Under the pieces are notes generated by a model. The model was not told the origin of the DNA and made no database searches. It saw only the letters and a program-made list of their open reading frames with translations. A stretch of DNA of 10,961 bases from Paracoccaceae bacterium (GTDB lineage Bacteria; Pseudomonadota; Alphaproteobacteria; Rhodobacterales; Rhodobacteraceae). The translations under genes were made by a program, and so were the position numbers. Below, one piece after another: positions 6,041 through 10,961 of the stretch. The stretch's first letter is position 1; the number at the start of each line of letters is the position of its first letter. The stretch spans positions 1 to 10,961 of the forward strand of contig JALSRF010000311.1 in the NCBI GenBank assembly GCA_026984895.1, read 5' to 3'.

Positions 6041-7348
6041 TTAGTGTCCGGTCTGAAGCTTGCGCTCCAGATACATGGAATAGCGGCCCATGGAGAAACA
6101 GAAGAGGAAGAAGACGAACGCGACGAAGCCGTAAAGCTCCCACACGATGCCGTTCCACTCTGCGTTCGCCTGGATCAGTTTCACCCAGCCGATCGGATCG
6201 GAAAGCCCGATGATCGATACCAGCGTGGTGTCCTTGAACAGGCCGATGAAGATCGAAACGATGCTCGGGATGGCGATCTTCAGCGCCTGCGGCATGATGA
6301 TCAGCCGTTGCGCCTGCCAGTAGTCCAGCCCCAGCGCATCGGCAGCTTCATACTGCCCCTTGGGAAGCGCCGCCAGCCCGCCGCGAATGGCCTCGGCCAT
6401 GTAGGCGGCGGAGAAGATCGTGATCATGATCATCACCCGCAGGATGATGTCGAACTCGGTTCCCTTGGGCAGGAAATAGTTCAGAAGCACCGAGGCCACG
6501 AACAGCAGCGTGATCAGCGGAACGCCGCGAATGAACTCGATGAAGCCCACCGACATGGTCTTGAGGATCACCAGGTTCGATTGCCGCCCCAGCGCCAGAA
6601 AGATGCCCAGGGGAAACGACATGGCGATGCCCGTTATCCCCAGGGTGATGGCCAGCATGAAGCCGCCGAAATTCCGGCTGGCCACCGGCTCGATGGACAG
6701 CGGAATGATGGACTGGACAAGATCGGCGGCAGGCCCGGACAGGAACAGCCACCACACGACCGCGGCAAGAACGCCGACGATGATCCCGACAAGCGCCCCC
6801 GACATCCGGCCGACGAACCGGTTCACCATGATCCCGATCACGAACCCCAGGAACACCATGATCGGCACCCAGACGGACCCGCCCCACAGCAACCACGGCC
6901 CGACAAAGGGCACGGCGATCGTGATCAGCAGCATCTTTCGCGGCAGGTTGTCGAACAGCACCGGCGCAATCCCCAGTAGCAAGAGCACGAAGGCCAGGTT
7001 CGGGCGCCAGTAGAGATGGCTTGGGTAAAACCCGTACATCAGCTGCCAGAAGCGTTCGTGGATCACCGCCCAGCAGGCCCCCGAAGCGCCCTCGCCGTAT
7101 CTTTCGGCAATGATCTTGCGGCATTCGTCCAGAGAACTGGCGTTCCACACCCCGTGCAGCAGCCAGGGCAGGAGTCCCGAAACCAGCGAATAGACGATGA
7201 AAAGCGCAACCACGGTCAGGATACCGGAAACCAGGTCGGGAAACAGGTTCGCCCGTATCCAGCCGAGGATGCCGACGCTGGTCGGCGGCGGCGCTTTCTG
7301 CTCTGCCATCTTTTCGCGGACATACGCAATGGGTTCATGTGTCGTCAT
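6041..7348 (-). CDS. bztC: Glutamate/glutamine/aspartate/asparagine ABC transporter, permease BztC (AapM-like)
   Basis: This is one of the two inner-membrane permeases of the importer. The 435-residue protein is much longer than ordinary HisM-type permeases because of an N-terminal membrane part with an extracytoplasmic loop (about 70-115, containing the cysteines in DECRK and GACW). The length is normal for BztC/AapM. Hydrophobic segments fall at about 43-63, 118-133, 139-157, 160-177, 184-204, 228-252, 275-293, 303-319, 358-380 and 404-420. The conserved binding-protein-dependent transport motif begins at EAADALG (334-340), the docking loop for BztD. The ATG follows the bztB stop by one base (TGACATG), so translation is almost certainly coupled, which suits stoichiometric assembly of the two permeases. 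No defects are visible. Confidence 0.95.
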   Translation of the reverse strand: MTTHEPIAYVREKMAEQKAPPPTSVGILGWIRANLFPDLVSGILTVVALFIVYSLVSGLLPWLLHGVWNASSLDECRKIIAERYGEGASGACWAVIHERFWQLMYGFYPSHLYWRPNLAFVLLLLGIAPVLFDNLPRKMLLITIAVPFVGPWLLWGGSVWVPIMVFLGFVIGIMVNRFVGRMSGALVGIIVGVLAAVVWWLFLSGPAADLVQSIIPLSIEPVASRNFGGFMLAITLGITGIAMSFPLGIFLALGRQSNLVILKTMSVGFIEFIRGVPLITLLFVASVLLNYFLPKGTEFDIILRVMIMITIFSAAYMAEAIRGGLAALPKGQYEAADALGLDYWQAQRLIIMPQALKIAIPSIVSIFIGLFKDTTLVSIIGLSDPIGWVKLIQANAEWNGIVWELYGFVAFVFFLFCFSMGRYSMYLERKLQTGH

Positions 7349-7349
7349 G

Positions 7350-8609
7350 TCAGCGCTCCTGCAGTTTGGTGCGTTCGTTGTAGAAGTTCATCACAGCCGA
7401 AATCGCAAGCGAGATCAGCAGGTAACACAGCATCAGCAGCAGGATCGATTCCATCTCGCGGCCGGTCTGGTTCAGCGTGATGCCGCCCAGCGTGCCGGTG
7501 ATGTCCATGTATCCCACGGCAATCGCCAGCGACGAGTTCTTGGTAAGGTTCAGGTATTGCGAGATCAGCGGCGGCACGATCACCCGCAGCGCCTGCGGCA
7601 GGATCACAAGGCGCATGATCTTGCCCTGACGCAGGCCAAGCGCGGCCGCGGCCTCGCTCTGCCCCTTGGACACCGCCATGATGCCGCTGCGCACGATTTC
7701 GGCGATGAACGCGCTGGTATAAAGCGACAACGCCAGCCAGAGCGCCAGCAGCGAATTGCGCATGTGAATGCCGCCCTTGAAACCGAAGCCCTTGAACTGC
7801 GGGTATTCAAGGTGAAATCCCAGCAGCCACAGCACCGCCAGAAACGGCAAAAGGACAACGGCAAGGCGCAGATACCACACGGTGGGCCTGTCGCCGGTTT
7901 CCTCCTGAATACGGTCGGCCCGCTTCCTGATCAGATGGCTGATGTAAAGGGAGATGGCCAGAACCACCAGGATCGCCACGGCATCAAGGTTGACGTGAAA
8001 GGAGCCGCCAAACACCGGCATGTAACCGAAACCATCGGAAAACACCGCCTTGGGAATGTAGACGCCCCGGTTGGTAACGGCGATGCTGTCGAACAGCTTC
8101 ATCGTGGCCGCCGGATTTTCGCCGCGGAATTCGCGCGGCGCGGGGAAGAAGTGAATGGCAATGGCCATTGTCATCACGATCCACAGCAGCACCGGCACAT
8201 TGCGCAGCCCTTCCACATAGAAAGCCGCCAGGCGCGAGATGATCCAGTTCTTCGAAAGCCGCAATATCCCGATGAACAGCCCGATGATCGTCGCGGTGAC
8301 GCACCCCATGCCGGCCACCAGCAGCGTGTTCAGCAGCCCGACGACCGCCGCGCGGATATGCGGCGAGCGGGAATTGTATTCGATCAGTTGCTGGTTGATG
8401 TCATAACCGGACGGTTCCCAGAGAAAGCCGAAATCGAACGTCTTCCCCGAGGCGGCCAGATTCTGGATAACGTTGTTTACCAGCCAGGCGACACCGAACA
8501 TGAAGGCGAACAGCGCAATGATCTGGATCGTGGTTGCGCGATAGCGCGTATCATACAAGAGCATCGAAAGGCGAAAAGAGCCATTCGGTGTTTCCGAGGT
8601 AGTTGTCAT
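7350..8609 (-). CDS. bztB: Glutamate/glutamine/aspartate/asparagine ABC transporter, permease BztB (AapQ-like)
   Basis: This is the second inner-membrane permease, 419 residues. An N-terminal hydrophobic segment lies at about 29-48, followed by a hydrophilic stretch (GFLWEPSGYDINQ) typical of AapQ/BztB. Membrane segments then fall at about 88-115, 135-153, 208-224, 247-264, 286-306 and 387-407. A large insert (about 156-206), rich in aromatic and glycine residues, is characteristic of this subfamily and probably faces the periplasm. The EAA loop is EAAAALG (319-325), which contacts the ATPase. AGGGA about eight bases before the ATG serves as the ribosome-binding site. The gene is separated from bztA by 183 bp that carry a strong hairpin, and joined to bztC by a one-base gap. 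BztB and BztC presumably form a heterodimeric channel (family knowledge). Confidence 0.95.
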   Translation of the reverse strand: MTTTSETPNGSFRLSMLLYDTRYRATTIQIIALFAFMFGVAWLVNNVIQNLAASGKTFDFGFLWEPSGYDINQQLIEYNSRSPHIRAAVVGLLNTLLVAGMGCVTATIIGLFIGILRLSKNWIISRLAAFYVEGLRNVPVLLWIVMTMAIAIHFFPAPREFRGENPAATMKLFDSIAVTNRGVYIPKAVFSDGFGYMPVFGGSFHVNLDAVAILVVLAISLYISHLIRKRADRIQEETGDRPTVWYLRLAVVLLPFLAVLWLLGFHLEYPQFKGFGFKGGIHMRNSLLALWLALSLYTSAFIAEIVRSGIMAVSKGQSEAAAALGLRQGKIMRLVILPQALRVIVPPLISQYLNLTKNSSLAIAVGYMDITGTLGGITLNQTGREMESILLLMLCYLLISLAISAVMNFYNERTKLQER

Positions 8610-8756
8610 TTGATTGGTTCCCTGTGGATCCGGGCGCTTGGCACGCCGCGTTCGTGCGATGCACTTTGGTCTTGTCGGTCCCGGACAGGACGCCCTGTTG
8701 TTCCCGTTGCCCGCGCAGGGCCGTTATTCTGGGGCGTTCCGTTGTCCGGATATGCC

Positions 8757-8781
8757 GAGGGCGCGGAGTTCCCGCGCCCTC
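8757..8781 (-). promoter_or_regulatory. Intercistronic stem-loop after bztA
   Basis: GAGGGCGCGG (8757-8766) and CCGCGCCCTC (8772-8781) form a perfect 10-bp, very GC-rich stem with a five-base loop, 12 bases after the bztA stop. No T run follows on the - strand, so it is unlikely to be a full intrinsic terminator. It fits an RNA hairpin that protects the upstream bztA message from 3'-5' decay or partly attenuates read-through. That would give more binding protein than permease, a known strategy in periplasmic-binding-protein operons. Confidence 0.7.
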
Positions 8782-8792
8782 GAACCTTTCTC

Positions 8793-9812
8793 TTACCGGA
8801 ACGGCGGCGAGTAGATCAGCCCGCCATCGCGCCACTGTGCGTTCAGGCCGCGGCTCAGACCCACAGGGGTATTCTCGCCGATGTTCTTTTCGAACAGTTC
8901 GCCGTAGTTGCCGCCGGCCTTGATGGCACGGTAGGCCCACTGCTTGTCCAGACCGAACATGCCGCCAAGATCGCCCTCGGTGCCGAGGATGCGGTTGATC
9001 TCGGGGTTGTTGGTGCCCTTGGCCAGCTCGTCGATATTGGCCGAGGTGATGCCAAGCTCTTCAGCCGAAATCAGCGCGTTCAGGGTCCAGCGAACGATGT
9101 CGCCCCACTGCTGGTCGCCGTGACGAACAAGCGGACCAAGCGGCTCTTTCGAGATGATTTCGGGCAGGATCACGTAATCGTGCGGGTTCTCGAAGGCAGC
9201 ACGGGTCGCAGCCAGGCCGGAAGCGTCGGTGGTCAGCGTGTCGCAGGCACCGGCCAGGAACTGCTGCTGCGCTTCGGCGTTGGTTTCGATCGGAACCGGC
9301 TCGTAGTTCATGTTGTTCGAGCGGAAGAAGTCCGCCAGGTTGAGCTCGGTCGTGGTGCCGGTCTGGATGCAGACGGTGGCGCCGTCCAGATCCTTGGCCG
9401 AGGTCACGCCCAGCGATTTCGGAACCATGAAGCCCTGGCCGTCGTAGTAGTTCACACCGACGAATTCGAACTTGAGGTCAACGTCGCGGGTGAAGGTCCA
9501 GGTGGTGTTCCGGGCCAGCATGTCCACTTCGCCGGATGCCAGCGCGGTAAAGCGCGTCTTGCCGGTTGTGGGGACGAATTCTATGGCCGTCGGGTCGCCG
9601 AGGACCGCAGCGGCAACCGCGCGGCATACCCCGATGTCGAACCCTTGCCAGTTGCCGTTCGCATCCGGAGCCGCGAAGCCGACCAGGCCGGTCGATACGC
9701 CGCAGTTCAGCTTGCCGCGGGCCTTGACATCGTCCAAGGTGCCGGCCGAAGCCGCACCTGCCGCTGCAAGACCTGCCGCAGTCAATGCGCCAAGAATTAT
9801 CGTTTTTTTCAT
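8793..9812 (-). CDS. bztA: Glutamate/glutamine/aspartate/asparagine-binding periplasmic protein
   Basis: This is the solute-binding subunit of the importer. The 339-residue precursor begins with a Sec signal peptide: MKK, a hydrophobic stretch rich in alanine and glycine, and a likely cleavage after ASA at residue 23. The mature protein carries the type-3 solute-binding signature around GFDIGVCRAVAAAVLGD, followed by FVPTTGKTRF, the ligand-pocket region MLARNTTWT, and CIQTGTTTELN. The family's two-cysteine pairs are partly visible (GVCRAV, VCIQ, GACDTL). Sequence style and length match the BztA/AapJ group, not the shorter His/Lys/Arg binding proteins. GAGG five bases before the ATG is a good ribosome-binding site. 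It is the first gene of the operon, with a promoter and structured leader upstream and a strong hairpin downstream. Confidence 0.96.
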   Translation of the reverse strand: MKKTIILGALTAAGLAAAGAASAGTLDDVKARGKLNCGVSTGLVGFAAPDANGNWQGFDIGVCRAVAAAVLGDPTAIEFVPTTGKTRFTALASGEVDMLARNTTWTFTRDVDLKFEFVGVNYYDGQGFMVPKSLGVTSAKDLDGATVCIQTGTTTELNLADFFRSNNMNYEPVPIETNAEAQQQFLAGACDTLTTDASGLAATRAAFENPHDYVILPEIISKEPLGPLVRHGDQQWGDIVRWTLNALISAEELGITSANIDELAKGTNNPEINRILGTEGDLGGMFGLDKQWAYRAIKAGGNYGELFEKNIGENTPVGLSRGLNAQWRDGGLIYSPPFR

Positions 9813-9858
9813 GTTTACCTCTTCCTGATTTAGCCACCGTTCTTACAAGCAGCATAGT

Positions 9859-9903
9859 CGGCCGTTGAGCCGGCCGGGCGATATTGGTGTGGGGAGTGGC
9901 CCC
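9859..9903 (-). promoter_or_regulatory. Structured 5' leader of the bzt operon with two hairpins
   Basis: Two inverted repeats lie between the candidate promoter and the bztA start. CGGCCG (9859-9864) pairs with CGGCCG (9871-9876) around a six-base loop. GGGG (9891-9894) pairs with CCCC (9900-9903) around a five-base loop. If transcription begins near 9910, both fall in a leader of about 100 nt. I recognise no riboswitch class and no leader-peptide codon run, so any regulatory role is open. Confidence 0.35.
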
Positions 9904-9916
9904 CGCAACATCGGCA

Positions 9917-9946
9917 AGTGTGCTCGGATTCTCCTGCCGAGGTCAA
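9917..9946 (-). promoter_or_regulatory. Candidate sigma70-type promoter of the bzt operon
   Basis: On the - strand the -35 TTGACC (9946-9941, five of six matches) is followed, 17-18 bases later, by GCACACT (9923-9917), whose CACACT matches three of six -10 positions. The strong -35 with a poor -10 resembles many GC-rich alphaproteobacterial promoters. A run of six A residues lies about 11 bases upstream of the -35 (9957-9962) and may act like an UP element. Start of transcription would be near 9910. Confidence 0.45.
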
Positions 9947-9990
9947 GGGGTTAGTCTTTTTTGCACCGGTCCAGTCAGGGGGGTTCGCGG

Positions 9991-10006
9991 CAGTTCCGTG
10001 GACCTG
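9991..10006. promoter_or_regulatory. Quasi-palindrome upstream of the bzt promoter
   Basis: The 16-base sequence from 9991 to 10006 is an inverted repeat with one outer mismatch and a mismatched centre (CAGTTCC / GGACCTG arms). It lies about 45-60 bp upstream of the candidate -35, where activators often bind. A second, shorter quasi-palindrome, TGCACCGGTCCA, sits at 9962-9973. I cannot assign either to a known regulator. Confidence 0.25.
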
Positions 10007-10038
10007 AAATCAGTATTTAACCAATTGTAATAAAAAGA

Positions 10039-10749
10039 TTAACGTCTCGCCAGTTCATGATAATTCGCCGCCGACCGGAAACTGGAAAAACGGTCTTTTT
10101 CTGCGGCGCGGGCTTCGGCGTCGTCGCCCCACTGTTCGATTTGCCACGCCTCGTCGATCCGGGAGGCTTCCCAGGTCCGTGCCACGCTGCGGAATCCATG
10201 AATTGTTGCAAGGGCAAGAACCAGCGAACCGGACAGCACCACAAGGTCGTGAAACGCCGCCAGCGCGTGGTTGTCGAGGCCCTCGATCCGCCCTTTCAGG
10301 CGCGCCAGAACATCGCGGTCCTGGGGCCGGTGCATCACCCCGATACGCGGCTCCAGCCGGGCCCCCAGCGCCCGCGCGCACCAGTCCAGGTATTCGTCCC
10401 AGGCCGCCGCCTGGCGCGCGGCCAGATCCGCGGGCCGATCGGCACGGTAACACAGCAGATCGCTGTCGCCATAGCCGGCCAGCATGTCGATCACCTCGCG
10501 GCGCCGGGGCGCGACCTTGTCGATCGCGGCATTGGCGGTGCGCGTCAGCGGCATTGTCGCCGGTTCGATGGTTTCGCCCTGCGCCTGCCATTCCTCGGCG
10601 ATCGCCCGGGCAAGGGCCCGGGTCGGAACCACCAGCGGCACCTTGGCCGGCGTATGCAATGCGCGCCCGTCCAGCAACAGGCCGAAGCCGCCGTCGCGTG
10701 CCCCGACCTCGGCGCGGGTCCAGAACCTTTTCGCCTTGCGGGCGCTCAT
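10039..10749 (-). CDS. ATP12 family F1-ATPase assembly chaperone
   Basis: The 236-residue protein matches the ATP12 chaperone family, known from mitochondria, where it binds the F1 alpha subunit during assembly, and from alphaproteobacteria. Visible family features are FWTRAEV (9-15), GFGLLLDGRALHTPAK (21-36), AIAEEW (49-54), MPLTRTANAAIDKV (66-79), YGDSDLLCYRA (93-103), LDW (121-123) and a C-terminal EQWGDDAEA (205-213). The role here would be ATP synthase alpha-subunit folding (inference from the family). The ATG overlaps the stop of the upstream pseudouridine synthase gene as ATGA, which fixes the start and suggests translational coupling. The frame stays open upstream, but that sequence lies within the synthase gene in another frame. 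No clear terminator follows the gene; an AT-rich stretch at about 10016-10041 begins at its stop. Confidence 0.93.
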   Translation of the reverse strand: MSARKAKRFWTRAEVGARDGGFGLLLDGRALHTPAKVPLVVPTRALARAIAEEWQAQGETIEPATMPLTRTANAAIDKVAPRRREVIDMLAGYGDSDLLCYRADRPADLAARQAAAWDEYLDWCARALGARLEPRIGVMHRPQDRDVLARLKGRIEGLDNHALAAFHDLVVLSGSLVLALATIHGFRSVARTWEASRIDEAWQIEQWGDDAEARAAEKDRFSSFRSAANYHELARR

Positions 10750-10961
10750 CGGTCGGGCTCGTCGAACGGATCGCCCGGCACGTCGTCCTCGTGCCAGCCG
10801 AAGGTTTCCCAGGTGCGCTGCATATGCGCCGGCAGCGGCGCGGTGAATGTCACGCGCCGGCCGGTCCCGGGGTGGACAAGGCTGATCTGGCGGGCATGCA
10901 GGTGAAGCTTCCGGCTGATCCCCCCGCCAAGCTGCGCGCCCCATCCATCGCCGGCATTCTC
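10746..10961 (-). CDS. RluA/RluC-family 23S rRNA pseudouridine synthase, C-terminal part (5' end outside the window)
   Basis: The frame is open from the right edge to the TGA at 10748-10746 and encodes 71 visible residues. The segment LHLHARQISLVHP, followed by GRRVTFTAPLPAHM and RTWETFGW, is the characteristic C-terminal part of RluC/RluA-type pseudouridine synthases, which isomerise specific uridines in rRNA. The catalytic aspartate and any S4 domain lie outside the window, so the exact target (RluC-, RluD- or RluA-like) cannot be fixed. Its stop overlaps the ATP12 start as ATGA, so the two genes are co-transcribed. Confidence 0.88.
   Translation of the reverse strand, partial: ENAGDGWGAQLGGGISRKLHLHARQISLVHPGTGRRVTFTAPLPAHMQRTWETFGWHEDDVPGDPFDEPDR

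Noticed and set aside
7197..9833. An 878-codon open frame on the + strand opposite bztA-bztC
   Set aside because: It is antisense to three clearly homologous transporter genes. Its product is histidine-, arginine- and glutamine-rich low-information sequence, as expected from the complement of GC-rich codons.
9478..9855. A - strand frame starting at 9855 as a leader peptide of bztA
   Set aside because: It runs out of frame through bztA for more than 100 codons, has no run of regulatory codons, and lacks a ribosome-binding site of its own.
10057..10905. A 282-codon + strand frame opposite the ATP12 and pseudouridine synthase genes
   Set aside because: The - strand products match known families and overlap as ATGA; the + strand product has no recognisable features.

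Overview
This is a GC-rich window of ordinary chromosomal housekeeping and transport genes. It probably comes from an alphaproteobacterium of the order Rhodobacterales (Rhodobacter, Paracoccus or Roseobacter relatives). The main evidence is a complete four-gene acidic-amino-acid/amide ABC transporter matching Rhodobacter BztABCD in gene order, subunit sizes and sequence style. An ATP12-type F1-ATPase assembly chaperone start-overlapped with an RluA-family pseudouridine synthase also fits. I see no tRNA or rRNA gene, CRISPR array, phage gene or insertion sequence, and no intergenic stretch longer than about 230 bases.

Left part (1-2605): the C-terminal end of a MOSC-domain protein leads, with overlap, into the ribosome-assembly GTPase EngB (YihA/YsxC) on the + strand. 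A short-chain dehydrogenase/reductase lies convergent to engB on the - strand, with only 4 bp between the stops. It is divergent from argB (N-acetylglutamate kinase, arginine synthesis). The 137-bp divergent spacer holds a good sigma70-type promoter for argB, whose -35 sits inside a perfect 9-bp inverted repeat.

Middle part (2606-5195): three + strand single genes follow. They are a membrane sterol desaturase/fatty-acid hydroxylase-family protein, a SixA-like histidine phosphatase, and a BadF/BadG-type N-acetylglucosamine-kinase-like ATPase. A canonical G-quadruplex motif lies between argB and the desaturase gene.

Right part (5169-10961, all - strand): the bzt operon reads bztA (binding protein), bztB and bztC (permeases), bztD (ATPase). 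It has a recognisable promoter, a structured leader of about 100 nt, a strong intercistronic hairpin after bztA, a 1-nt bztB/bztC junction and a hairpin-plus-T-run terminator after bztD. Upstream on the same strand lie the ATP12 chaperone gene and the 3' end of a pseudouridine synthase gene, joined by an ATGA overlap.

No undescribed multi-gene system is visible. The most unusual observation is that engB has no ATG, GTG or TTG start where homology requires one. The expected ATGA overlap with the MOSC gene reads ATAA here, with a well-placed Shine-Dalgarno sequence in front, which suggests an AUA start, a leaky mutation or a sequencing error.
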